A stretch of DNA of 64,000 nucleotides. It comes from Thermoguttaceae bacterium (lineage in GTDB: Bacteria; Planctomycetota; Planctomycetia; Pirellulales; Thermoguttaceae). The stretch covers positions 33,795-97,794 of the forward strand of contig JARKPK010000005.1 in assembly GCA_029975295.1 (NCBI GenBank). The letters run 5' to 3'. Position numbers and translations under genes: made by a program. Under the pieces are notes generated by a model, which saw only the letters and a program-made list of their open reading frames with translations, ran no database searches and was not told the DNA's origin. Every line of letters starts with the position of its first letter. The stretch's first letter is position 1. Positions 1 to 8,610 of this stretch are shown here, piece after piece.

Positions 1-499
1 CACTCGCATTCGCCGCAGTCTGGCGCCCAAGGCGCGCCGCAGTCAACTGGCCCATGTGCTCTCGCTGCTGGCGTCGATACGCCCCACCGGGCAAACCGAC
101 ATTGCCCAAAGCCTCAATCAATTGGCGGCCATGCTCCGGCACGCCAGCTTGGTAATGCTATTCTCCGACCTGTTGGCTGATCCCGAGGGGGTGTTGCAGG
201 CGCTGTATCGGCTGCGTCACGGCGGACACGACGTGATCGTGTTCCATGTGATTGATGAGGCCGAAGCCCGGTTCCCCTTTGAAGGCATGGTCGAGCTGGA
301 AGATCCGGAAAGCCGGCAACGGCTGACGCTCGACGCCGACGCTTTTCGCTCCGACTATCTTTCCGCTCTGGAAGCGTTCCGGCAACGATTCCGTCGCGAG
401 TGTTCGCAAGCGAGAATCGACTATGTGCCTTTGGACACGAGCATGCGTTTCGACCGCGCATTGATGGAGTATTTGCAACGTCGCAGCGTGCGAAGTTGA
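1..499 (+). CDS. DUF58 domain protein, 3' part (5' end outside window)
   Basis: The reading frame is open from base 2 to the TGA at 497-499, so the gene enters from the left; the GTG at 56 is internal and need not be the start. The visible 165 residues hold the C-terminal half of a DUF58-type VWA-like fold: a predicted strand LVMLFSDLL, then ALYRLRHGGHDVIVFHVID and a tail with DAFRSDYL...RRECSQARIDYVPL. This pattern is characteristic of planctomycete DUF58 proteins, which usually sit downstream of a MoxR-type AAA ATPase and upstream of a BatA-like VWA gene. The next gene here is such a BatA-like protein, which supports the call. The precise role of these complexes (MoxR-assisted maturation or stress tolerance) is only inferred. 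Confidence 0.85.
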   Translation, partial: TRIRRSLAPKARRSQLAHVLSLLASIRPTGQTDIAQSLNQLAAMLRHASLVMLFSDLLADPEGVLQALYRLRHGGHDVIVFHVIDEAEARFPFEGMVELEDPESRQRLTLDADAFRSDYLSALEAFRQRFRRECSQARIDYVPLDTSMRFDRALMEYLQRRSVRS

Positions 500-664
500 T
501 CGGTCGGCGGCAAACGAGCCGTTGTCCGCCGCTGTCGCTATCGTTCCGAGGAGATGACGGGTGATCGGGCTCCTTTCTCACAAGCGACCGTTGGTTGGGC
601 TGCCAAGCCCGGGCGGTGAGCCTTCGAGCGAATTAATGCCGGCATGCGACGAGGGAGTTGCGCT

Positions 665-2827
665 ATGACCTTCGTCAACGCCTCGTTGCTCGCCGGCGCC
701 GCCATGGTCGTTTTGCCGATCATCTTGCACCTGATCATGCGCAGGAAACCTCGGTTCTTCGAGTTCCCGGCTCTGCGGTGGGTGCAGCAACGGCACGAAA
801 CGAACCAACGGCGCCTGCGGCTGAGGCATCTGTTGCTGTTGATGCTCCGTGCGGCGGCCATCTGCCTGCTGGCGTTCGCGCTTTCCGGCCCAAGGGTGCG
901 ATTTGGGTCGGGCGTCGGAAGTCGGGAAGCGCCCGTGGCCGCGGTCCTCGTCTTCGACACCTCGCCTCGCATGCAATATCGGCAGGGCAACCAAACGCGA
1001 CTGGAAGCCGCCCGCGAAATGGCCGTCTGGTTGCTCGGACAACTGCCGACCGACAGCCAAGTTGCCGTTGTGGACAGCCGAGGCGGCCCCGGCGCGTTTC
1101 ATGCCGACATCCTTACTGCCCGCCAGCGCATCGATCGATTAGAGACTGCGCCCGCGGCGCGTTCCTTGACGGAAACGGTCGAAGAAGCGGCGCAGTTGCT
1201 CAAGCAAAGCGAGCTCGATCGGAAAGAAGTGTACGTGTTCACCGATCAGACCCGGGCGGCTTGGCCGACCGCCGCGGCCTCGCGGATGCAGGCGCGGTTG
1301 GCCGATCTCCGCGACGTGGGCATCTATCTAATCGACGTGGGCGTCGATCAGCCGACCAATTCGTTTCTCGGACTGCCGAGGCTCTCCGCCCAAGTGATGT
1401 CCACTACCGGCTCGTTGGTCGTGTACACCGAAGTTGGCTTGGTCAGCCCAGCCGGCTCGGCCGAAACCCGTGCCGTCGAACTCTACCTTCTCGACGAACA
1501 GGGGCAGCCGCGCCGCGCCGGCGTGGAAACGGTTGAACTCAAGTCGGGCGAGACTCGGCAAGTGGAGTTTCGCGTCGGCAGCTTGCCGCTCGGCGTGCAA
1601 CAAGGCGTGATTCGAGTGCTTGGGCAAGACGGCCTGCCGGCCGACGACGAACGGTTTTTTACCGTCTCGGTGCAAAAGCCATGGTCGTTGTTGCTCGTTG
1701 GGCCCGTGCCGGCCGACGAACACGCCTATTTTGTTCGCAACGCATTGGCGCCCGACACGGCCCGCCTGCGCGGGCAATCGCGATTTGTTTGCACTGTGCT
1801 CGACCAACGCCGACTTGTCGAGCATGACTTGAAACCCTATTCGTCCGTGTGGCTGCTCGATCCGTCGCCTCTCGACCCGGCAGCGTGGAAGAACCTGGCC
1901 GATTTCGCCTCAGAGGGCAGGGGAGTGGGCATTTTCCTCGGAAGGAACGTCGGGCGAGTTGATTCCTTCGCGGGCACTGCCGCGCTGGAGTTGCTTCCCG
2001 GAAAGCCTTCGCTTCAAGCGCGCCGGCCCGACGGGGATTTCTACCTCGCCCCGCGCGACTACGAACACCCCGTTCTCGCGGTCTTTCGTCCGGTGGCCGG
2101 CTCCGTTCCATGGCAGGCGTTTCCGGTTTTCCGTTTCTGGCAGTTCGAGGAACTTGCGCCCAATGCGACGGTGATCCTCGCCGGGAATGACGGCAGCCCG
2201 TTGCTCTACGAACGACCGCTCGGCGCGGGCCGAGTTCTGACCCTAGCCACCCCGTTGTCCGATCGGCCCGACGCAAAGGCCTGGAATCTTCTGCCCGTGG
2301 GCGTCATCGACAACGCCGCCCCGTTCGTCATGCTCTGTCATCAAATGGCTGAGTATCTCGTGGGGGCCACGGACGAACTGTTCAACTACACCTGCGGCCA
2401 AACAGCCGTTTTGAACCTCGGGCCGGCGGCGCAGCCGCGGCGCGGTTTTTTGCTGATTGCGCCGGGCGACCTGAGGATGCCGCTCTCCGGTGATCCTTCT
2501 GGCGGTCGCATCGCCGTTTCGGCCACGGAGCAGCCGGGCAACTATCGCGTCGTCGCCGGTGGCAGCGATGATGCAGTGGAACTCGGATTCAGTGCGAACA
2601 TCGCGTCGGAACAGACCGAACTGGACCGCGCCACAATCGATGAAATTCGGGAGGTTTTCGGACCATTCTCTTTTCGCCCACCCGCACGTTCGCGAGAACA
2701 GCTCGAACGCGAGGTCAGCAGCAACCGGGTGGGGCGCGAGCTTTTCGGGCTGATCTTGGTGGTTCTGGCTGCTGTCCTGGCGGCCGAGTATCTCACGGCC
2801 AACCGGTTCTACCGCGACGCCGAGTAG
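665..2827 (+). CDS. BatA-like membrane protein with degenerate VWA domain
   Basis: This 720-residue protein starts with a BatA-type N-terminal module: a hydrophobic helix (NASLLAGAAMVVLPIILHLI), a basic loop (MRRKPR) and a second helix (LLLLMLRAAAICLLAFALSG). A VWA-like region follows from about residue 85, whose metal site reads DTSPR instead of DxSxS, so metal-ion-dependent adhesion is probably lost. A further membrane helix lies at the C-terminus (LFGLILVVLAAVLAAEYL), so most of the protein is probably held outside the cytoplasm or in the periplasm. I chose the ATG at 665 because GAGGGAG (650-656) precedes it at good spacing and because the BatA family starts at this point; an upstream in-frame ATG at 644 has no such site. 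It forms a DUF58-BatA pair with the preceding gene. Substrate unknown. Confidence 0.85.
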   Translation: MTFVNASLLAGAAMVVLPIILHLIMRRKPRFFEFPALRWVQQRHETNQRRLRLRHLLLLMLRAAAICLLAFALSGPRVRFGSGVGSREAPVAAVLVFDTSPRMQYRQGNQTRLEAAREMAVWLLGQLPTDSQVAVVDSRGGPGAFHADILTARQRIDRLETAPAARSLTETVEEAAQLLKQSELDRKEVYVFTDQTRAAWPTAAASRMQARLADLRDVGIYLIDVGVDQPTNSFLGLPRLSAQVMSTTGSLVVYTEVGLVSPAGSAETRAVELYLLDEQGQPRRAGVETVELKSGETRQVEFRVGSLPLGVQQGVIRVLGQDGLPADDERFFTVSVQKPWSLLLVGPVPADEHAYFVRNALAPDTARLRGQSRFVCTVLDQRRLVEHDLKPYSSVWLLDPSPLDPAAWKNLADFASEGRGVGIFLGRNVGRVDSFAGTAALELLPGKPSLQARRPDGDFYLAPRDYEHPVLAVFRPVAGSVPWQAFPVFRFWQFEELAPNATVILAGNDGSPLLYERPLGAGRVLTLATPLSDRPDAKAWNLLPVGVIDNAAPFVMLCHQMAEYLVGATDELFNYTCGQTAVLNLGPAAQPRRGFLLIAPGDLRMPLSGDPSGGRIAVSATEQPGNYRVVAGGSDDAVELGFSANIASEQTELDRATIDEIREVFGPFSFRPPARSREQLEREVSSNRVGRELFGLILVVLAAVLAAEYLTANRFYRDAE

Positions 2828-3001
2828 CGGCCAGCCCCGGCAACGAATCGCGGCATTGCCGAAAGCACGGCGGAAAGCACGGTCGAACGGCCCCGGAGCC
2901 GCCCGATCGCTTGCCATCGGCAGGCCTGGCGTCCAATCGGCTGCGCAACTCTTTCGTATGGCCGGTTGACGAAACGCTCCCGGCCACGCAGAATCACTAA
3001 T

Positions 3002-4225
3002 ATGACGAAGAACCGGCATCTAGGCATTTGGTTGATTGGCGCGAAGGGCGGTGTTGCATCGACGGCAATCGCCGGACTCTTGGCAATGCAGCGGGGCCTG
3101 ACGCCTGAAGTCGGCTTGATTTCAGGAGTTAAGCCGTTCGCCCAGCTTCCCTGGGCTCGATGGGACGAAATTGTCGTCGGTGGACACGAAATCCGCTCGC
3201 TGCGGCTAACGCAGGCAGTCGCGGAATTGGTGGACCAATCTCACACGTTGGATCGTCGCGTTTTCGATGCCATCTCCGGTCCGCTGGAGGAAATCGACCG
3301 GGAGATCTGCCCCGGTACTGTCTTCAATGGCAACCCGACGGTGCGCAAGCTTGCTTCGCTCGGCCTGCCCAACGGCGAGACACCGGCCCAGGCGATTGAA
3401 CGTTTGGCCGACGACCTCAGGCAGTTCATCCAACGCCACGGTGTTCGACACCTTGTCGTCGTCAACGTCGCTTCCACCGAACCGCCCATCAGCGCCGACC
3501 TCCCGCCACGATGGACCGATCTGCGATCGCTGCTGGACAGTCCCGGCTGCCCGTTGCCGGCCAGTTCCTTGTATGCAATCGCGGCATTCACGGCCGGCGC
3601 CTCGTACATCAACTTCACGCCTTCATTGGGCGCAAGCCTACCTGCGCTCGACGAGTTATGCTCGGAGCAGGGCTCTCGTCACTATGGTTGCGACGGCAAG
3701 ACCGGCGAAACACTGATGAAGAGCGTTTTGGCCCCGATGTTCGCGCGGCGCAATCTCGAAGTTCTCAGTTGGGTGGGCCACAACATCTTCGGCAACACGG
3801 ACGGAATCGTATTGGCAGACCCGTCCAACAAACAAAGCAAAATCGCCAGCAAGGATCACCTGATCGGAGACATCCTCGGTTACAAGCCGCAAACTCATGT
3901 CTCCATCGAATACATTGCCAGCCTCGGCGATTGGAAGACTGCTTGGGACCACATTCATTTCCGCGGGTTTTTGGGCGTTCCCATGACCCTGCAATTCATC
4001 TGGCAAGGGTGCGATTCCGTGCTTGCTGCTCCCTTGGTCCTCGACCTGGCCCGCTTGGCCGATTTGGCACAGCGCTGTGGGCAGATCGGCCGGATGAGTT
4101 TCATGGCGCCGTACTTTAAGAGCCCGTTGGGCGTGCAAGAACAGGCGTTCGACCGGCAATTCCAGATGCTTGAACAATGGGCTTCGGAGGCCAAAGCGAG
4201 CCTCGCCCGGGCCGACGCACGATGA
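3002..4225 (+). CDS. ino1: Inositol-3-phosphate synthase (myo-inositol-1-phosphate synthase)
   Basis: The 407-residue product converts glucose 6-phosphate to 1D-myo-inositol 3-phosphate using internally recycled NAD, the first step toward inositol lipids and inositol-based solutes. Visible signatures are the N-terminal Rossmann segment GIWLIGAKGGVASTAIAGL, the core GKTGETLMKSVLAPMF, WVGHNIFGNTDG, SKDHLIGDILGY and the late segment WDHIHFRGFLGVPM. All are typical of the bacterial and archaeal form of the enzyme. The ATG at 3002 fits the usual start of the nucleotide-binding fold; a TTG at 2966 would add 12 unconserved residues. The helicase gene follows 49 bases downstream in the same direction, but no functional link between the two is apparent. 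Confidence 0.93.
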   Translation: MTKNRHLGIWLIGAKGGVASTAIAGLLAMQRGLTPEVGLISGVKPFAQLPWARWDEIVVGGHEIRSLRLTQAVAELVDQSHTLDRRVFDAISGPLEEIDREICPGTVFNGNPTVRKLASLGLPNGETPAQAIERLADDLRQFIQRHGVRHLVVVNVASTEPPISADLPPRWTDLRSLLDSPGCPLPASSLYAIAAFTAGASYINFTPSLGASLPALDELCSEQGSRHYGCDGKTGETLMKSVLAPMFARRNLEVLSWVGHNIFGNTDGIVLADPSNKQSKIASKDHLIGDILGYKPQTHVSIEYIASLGDWKTAWDHIHFRGFLGVPMTLQFIWQGCDSVLAAPLVLDLARLADLAQRCGQIGRMSFMAPYFKSPLGVQEQAFDRQFQMLEQWASEAKASLARADAR

Positions 4226-4274
4226 TCGGCCTCGACTTCTCGCCCTTAGAAAACAACAAAGGATGTAAGAACGA

Positions 4275-6425
4275 ATGGATGACGAACGCCGTTCCCAAAC
4301 GGATTCGGACAAGAGAGACCAACAACCGCCGCGATCGTCGGGTCGCCGCAGGCGGCGCGATACGAAACAGCCCTCGGCAGGCCCGCTAGCTGAGGGACGC
4401 AGCGAGCAATCGCCTTCGACTGGGCCGAATCGTTCGGCCCGAACCGATTCGGGCGAACGGCGCTCGGGTTCGCAACCGCAAGGCGCCAGGCCGAAGTCTT
4501 CGGTCGAACAGGGCAAGTCTGACTCCGCCTCGCAACAGGCGCGTGGCGAGAATCGCCCAAAATCGCCCAACCGATCGCGGCGAACACCTGAGGGCCGAGC
4601 CGAAGGAGGCGCGAGAGCGGCCGCCCCGCCTCGCCCGTCTCGGCCGCAAGCAGGCCCCGCGGCCAACATGCCAGTGCCCCGTGGTTACTTAGCCGCTGCG
4701 TTCGACGAGTCGGAGGATCTCGCCGAGGACGATTTGGCCGAACCAGCCGCGCCGCCGGCGACGAAAAAGGCCGCTAAGGCGAAAGCAAGCGAACAGTCGC
4801 CTCGGCAAGAAGAAAAACCGAGAAGCGACGAATCCGCTTCTCAAGACGACCGCCGCGGAAGGCGACGAAAAAGAAAGCCGCGTAACGGCCGAGCCGGCCA
4901 AAACGCCCCTCAGTCAAAAACGGTCGAAGACGGCCCGCGCGAGAGCGCAGCCGTTTCCGGCCCAGACACACCGGCAAGAGAGCGAGGGGCTACGGCCCAG
5001 CAACCACTGGGCGGTAGCGACGACCAAGGCTCGCGCGGCCCGGCGGCCAAAGGAGAACGTCGCCCCGCGGGTAAACGCGCGGAACCCAAACGGGCGACGA
5101 TTGCGACGAAAACAGAGGGTGATGAGCTGCCGCGTTCGGAGGAACCCTCGGCTCTAGCAAAGGCCCCGCGCCCAACAAGGGTGCGTCCGGCCGCCGGAGC
5201 CTTTGCGGCCATGGGCCTTTCGGACGACCTGCTGGAGGCCCTTTTCAAGGCCGACTACCTAGAGCCGACGCCGGTGCAAGCTGGGCTCATTCCCCGCGCC
5301 TTGGCCGGCGCCGACGTGATGGGGCAGGCCCGAACCGGAACGGGCAAGACGGCAGCCTTCGCCATTCCCATTCTTCAGCGCGTCGCTGCCGGCAAGGCAG
5401 GCGCGCAGCCCAGGGCGTTGGCGTTGGTTCCCACCCGCGAGCTGGCGGTTCAAGTCCGCGACGAATGCCAAAAACTCGCTCTGTTCAGCGAGCACCGAGT
5501 CGCGGCGGTGTACGGAGGAAAACCCATCCGCCAGCAGGCCGATCAATTGCGGCGCGGTGTCGATGTTCTGATTGGAACGCCGGGGCGGGTGATCGACATG
5601 ATCAATCGCGGATTGCTCGGCCTGGGGGATTTGCAAGTGGTCGTGCTCGACGAGGCCGATCGAATGCTCGACATCGGATTTCGTCCCGACATCGAGCGGA
5701 TTCTGCGCCGATGCCCGTCGGAGCGTCAGACCTTGCTGCTGAGCGCCACGATCCCGCCGCCGGTCAAGCGATTGGCCGAACGCTACATGCGCTCGCCCGA
5801 GGTTCTCGACTTCTCGGCGGGCGACGTGGCCGTCGAAACCATAGAGCAGTTCTATTTCACGGTCGATCCCGAGCGGAAGTTCGACCTATTGATCAAACTC
5901 ATCGAGCGCGAGCAGCCGCGGCAGGCGATTGTGTTTGTGCGAACACGCCGCGGCGCCGATCGGCTCTTCCGCAAGCTCAGCCCGTTGTTCGAGGCGGTTG
6001 ACGCCATTCATGGAGATTTGGCCCAAAGCGCCCGCGATCGCGTCATGCGACGGTTCCGCGAAGGGAAGTCAAAAATCCTGGTGGCCACCGACGTGGTGGG
6101 CCGGGGGATCGACGTGAGCGGGATTTCGCATATCATCAATTTCGACGTGCCGCAATTCTGCGACGATTACGTCCACCGGGTGGGCCGCACCGGCCGAATG
6201 GGGCGCGAGGGCGTTGCGTTCACCTTTGTCACCCCCGAAGAAGGAAACGAACTGACCCGCATTGAAATGCGCATCAATCGCCTGTTGAAGCGGGATGAGA
6301 TTTCGGGCTTCGTCGCTTTGGAGAAACCTCAGCCGACCGAGCAACTCGACGAACCCAGCGATGGCCCCGAGCCGTCGAAGGCGGTGTTCGGCCGCCCGTC
6401 GAAGCGATATCGTCGCGCTTTGTGA
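4275..6425 (+). CDS. DEAD-box RNA helicase with long disordered N-terminal extension
   Basis: The 716-residue protein has a DEAD-box ATP-dependent RNA helicase core from about residue 308. It carries the Q motif region (TPVQAGL), motif I ARTGTGKT, Ia PTRELAVQV, Ib GTPGR, II DEAD within VLDEADRML, III SAT, and the second RecA domain with ATDVVGRGIDV and HRVGRTGRMG. The core is close to the RhlE/CshA group. Residues 1-306 are low-complexity, rich in Arg, Lys, Ala, Pro, Ser and Gln, and probably unstructured; unusually, this tail comes before the helicase core. Such basic tails commonly bind RNA and can promote phase separation, but that is inference here. The start ATG follows AAAGG at 4258-4262. 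Likely role: RNA remodelling in ribosome assembly or mRNA decay. Confidence 0.95.
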   Translation: MDDERRSQTDSDKRDQQPPRSSGRRRRRDTKQPSAGPLAEGRSEQSPSTGPNRSARTDSGERRSGSQPQGARPKSSVEQGKSDSASQQARGENRPKSPNRSRRTPEGRAEGGARAAAPPRPSRPQAGPAANMPVPRGYLAAAFDESEDLAEDDLAEPAAPPATKKAAKAKASEQSPRQEEKPRSDESASQDDRRGRRRKRKPRNGRAGQNAPQSKTVEDGPRESAAVSGPDTPARERGATAQQPLGGSDDQGSRGPAAKGERRPAGKRAEPKRATIATKTEGDELPRSEEPSALAKAPRPTRVRPAAGAFAAMGLSDDLLEALFKADYLEPTPVQAGLIPRALAGADVMGQARTGTGKTAAFAIPILQRVAAGKAGAQPRALALVPTRELAVQVRDECQKLALFSEHRVAAVYGGKPIRQQADQLRRGVDVLIGTPGRVIDMINRGLLGLGDLQVVVLDEADRMLDIGFRPDIERILRRCPSERQTLLLSATIPPPVKRLAERYMRSPEVLDFSAGDVAVETIEQFYFTVDPERKFDLLIKLIEREQPRQAIVFVRTRRGADRLFRKLSPLFEAVDAIHGDLAQSARDRVMRRFREGKSKILVATDVVGRGIDVSGISHIINFDVPQFCDDYVHRVGRTGRMGREGVAFTFVTPEEGNELTRIEMRINRLLKRDEISGFVALEKPQPTEQLDEPSDGPEPSKAVFGRPSKRYRRAL

Positions 6426-6730
6426 ACGCGCCTGACCGGGAACCGACCTCGCGACAACTCACCGCCTCGCCGCCGCGAAATCGGCTTTGGGCCTGACGCT
6501 GCGGCAACCCACAGCCCACTCATTTCCCCTGCTTTGGCGGTCGGAAGAACAGCTCGCCACATGCGACAAAGATCGGGCCGGAGCCCCCTATTTGCCCAAA
6601 GTCGCGCAACGGGTCAACTGTCGGCCGCCCAAACCGCCCTGCGCGGATTCGTTGGACCCATGACCTCTGTTCGGCCGAACAGACTAGAGGGGACAGCATC
6701 AGTGACTTCGGATCGCCAGGGAGGGCGGCC
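6426..6730. other. Intergenic stretch with a long palindrome
   Basis: This is a 305-base gap between the helicase gene and the next gene. It holds no credible coding region. Its only clear structure is the 18-bp palindrome at 6666-6683, listed separately. Confidence 0.6.
6666..6683. promoter_or_regulatory. 18-bp perfect palindrome, LexA-box-like operator candidate
   Basis: TCTGTTCGGCCGAACAGA is a perfect 18-base inverted repeat, 47 bases before the TTG start of the methyltransferase-like gene at 6731. Its core is TGTTC-N4-GAACA. As I recall, this is the LexA-box form described for Verrucomicrobia, a sister phylum of the Planctomycetes. It could equally be a site for another dimeric repressor. 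No other copy was recognised in the window, but I could not scan systematically. Confidence 0.45.
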
Positions 6731-7288
6731 TTGTCTATCGCTTCTCGGCTCAAGCTTTTCCATCTCTTGCATTTTTCGCAGCCTTCCAGCGAGCGTTTGA
6801 TCTACCAAATCGCCTGCGAGAATCGCTGCCGACGCATTCTGGAAGTTGGGCTCGATGGCGCCCGACGAGCCCAGCGGTTGCTACAGGCAACTGACTATCG
6901 GCAAGAGACTAAGGGCGTCGATGATCGCCCGCCGATCGAGTACATCGGCATTGATCTGTTCGAGGCGGGTAACGGCCCATCGCTAAAGGACGTCTATCGC
7001 CTTCTGCGTTCAGGCGGCGCCAAGGTTCGGCTGCTGCCGGGCGAACCACTCGGCACTCTTGCGCGGTGGTCGAACGAGATCGGCCCAGTCGACTTGCTGC
7101 TTCTTTCGAACTCGGGCGGCTGGCAGCAATCGCCTCGCTTCTGGTACTTCGTGCCGCGTCTGATGTCTGAGACGAGCATTCTGCTCGTCGAACACCGTGA
7201 CGGCAGCGCGAAGGCCCAATGGGAACGGCTCGGGCATCTGCAACTCGATCGGCTGAAGAAGAACGCCGACCTTCGAAAGGCTGCCTAA
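6731..7288 (+). CDS. Small class I SAM-methyltransferase-like protein
   Basis: The 185-residue protein resembles a Rossmann methyltransferase. RRILEVGLDGARRAQRLL matches the glycine-containing SAM-binding motif I, and IEYIGIDLFE matches the acidic end of strand 2. Later parts (VDLLLLSNSG, TSILLVEHRDG) look like strands 4 and 5. The start is a TTG at 6731 with AGGGAGGG (6718-6725) at good spacing; no ATG fits. The substrate is unknown, and the short length suggests a reduced or divergent enzyme. The palindrome at 6666-6683 may control it. The next gene is convergent. Methyltransferase activity is inference from the motif I pattern alone. Confidence 0.6.
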   Translation: MSIASRLKLFHLLHFSQPSSERLIYQIACENRCRRILEVGLDGARRAQRLLQATDYRQETKGVDDRPPIEYIGIDLFEAGNGPSLKDVYRLLRSGGAKVRLLPGEPLGTLARWSNEIGPVDLLLLSNSGGWQQSPRFWYFVPRLMSETSILLVEHRDGSAKAQWERLGHLQLDRLKKNADLRKAA

Positions 7289-7379
7289 CCCGATTCCAGC
7301 GCACCAAGCGGATGCGACCAGTTCGCCGACGAAGCGCGCAATCAGGCGTTAGACGCGACCGGCCGACCGCCGGCCCGCG

Positions 7380-8537
7380 CTATCGCCCACCCTGCATTTC
7401 CGCAAGTACTTTGCGAAAAGCCGTTTCGAGTTTTTCCGCAGTGGCCATCGACACCGGCTTTGTCATCGCCGGCTGCGCCGCCTCGGGAAGGAATCGCAGA
7501 GTCACGCCGGTCGGAAGTTCTTTCCCGGCGAACGCCTGACTCGACGGTATGCCCGCGGTGATCTTCGAGCCATCCACATGCAAGGCGGTTACACTCACCA
7601 GATTTGGCTGGATCAAGATCGGCTCGCTCCCTAACCGCAGATACTCGCCGGCCGAACCCAACTCAATGCGCCAGACGATCGTGGCAAGCCCGCCGGTGTG
7701 CGGCTCGACCAAGAACAGGTACCGAAAGAGCGTTTCGCGGTTCTGACCGTCGATGTGGAGCAACGTCGGGGTATCGACAATCGCCATCGAGCGACTGCGG
7801 TAGGCAACAACCATCTTGTCCAGCCGTTGCTCGGCGTAACTGAGAACAATCGACTTGATCGGCCCCAACTCCGCGCCAAGCTTCTTGTAGGTTGCACTGG
7901 AGATGATGACGTCGTTGGCGCCAATCCGTGTGCCGAGTCCGATGGCAACTTGGTCGAACCCCCAAACGCCTTCATCGTCGCGAACGACTCGGGCCGTCAT
8001 GGCGTAGAAGATGAACTCGGCCAACTCACGGGCGAACTCGGGCAACGAATCGATGGCCCCAGAAGCCAGGCGAGAGCGCGATTTGAAGATCAAGTGCGAC
8101 CAGCCCGCTGGCGGCGCATCACCAATCACCACTCCGGGCTCAATTCGCGGCAGAGGCACTGCGGGAAAAGGCCGCGACGGGTCGCTCGCCGCCGACGCCC
8201 CGCTGCCCGACATCGCTGAGCCCGGCACGTCGCCGACAGGCGAATTGATCGTTGCCGACGGAGCATCAGCACCATTGCTCCGCTGGCGGTACACCGAAGC
8301 GATGCTCAGCAGCGATACGGCCACCGCGCAAAGCAGCAACACCTTGATAGGACGCAATTTCCACCTCTTTCGAAAACCGAATCCGTTCGCCGACCCATCA
8401 CGGTCGGGCGTCCTTCGAGCCTCCGTGCCATCGATCGAAAGAGCATCTCGATTGGGTTCCAATTCTAGCGTCTGAGCCTCCGTAGCGGAAGAACGATTCC
8501 ACGCAAGAGAACCGCCCTGGTCTTCGCCGATCGCCAT
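7380..8537 (-). CDS. Unknown single-pass membrane protein
   Basis: I do not recognise this 385-residue protein. A charged N-terminus of about 60 residues precedes one hydrophobic helix (IKVLLLCAVAVSLLSIASV). A Ser/Ala/Gly-rich linker (around PVGDVPGSAMSGSGASAASD) follows, and then a folded region of about 250 residues, probably outside the cytoplasm, with segments such as GVWGFDQVAIGLGTRIG and SYAEQRLDKMVVAYRSRSMA. The start chosen is the ATG at 8537 because AGGA lies 8 bases upstream on the minus strand; alternative starts at 8546 or 8597 are possible. The gene is convergent with the methyltransferase-like gene and 73 bases from the FG-GAP gene behind it. The architecture suggests an envelope protein. 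Confidence 0.7.
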   Translation of the reverse strand: MAIGEDQGGSLAWNRSSATEAQTLELEPNRDALSIDGTEARRTPDRDGSANGFGFRKRWKLRPIKVLLLCAVAVSLLSIASVYRQRSNGADAPSATINSPVGDVPGSAMSGSGASAASDPSRPFPAVPLPRIEPGVVIGDAPPAGWSHLIFKSRSRLASGAIDSLPEFARELAEFIFYAMTARVVRDDEGVWGFDQVAIGLGTRIGANDVIISSATYKKLGAELGPIKSIVLSYAEQRLDKMVVAYRSRSMAIVDTPTLLHIDGQNRETLFRYLFLVEPHTGGLATIVWRIELGSAGEYLRLGSEPILIQPNLVSVTALHVDGSKITAGIPSSQAFAGKELPTGVTLRFLPEAAQPAMTKPVSMATAEKLETAFRKVLAEMQGGR

Positions 8538-8610
8538 AAGTTGCATCCTAACAATAGTTTCGGCGAGCATCGCCCAAATCGCCGCGAGCAATGGCATCGG
8601 GAGGAATCGT

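Noticed and set aside
2828..3001. Two GAAAGCACGG copies close together before ino1
   Set aside because: A 10-base direct repeat in a short gap with no further copies; too little to call a regulatory element.
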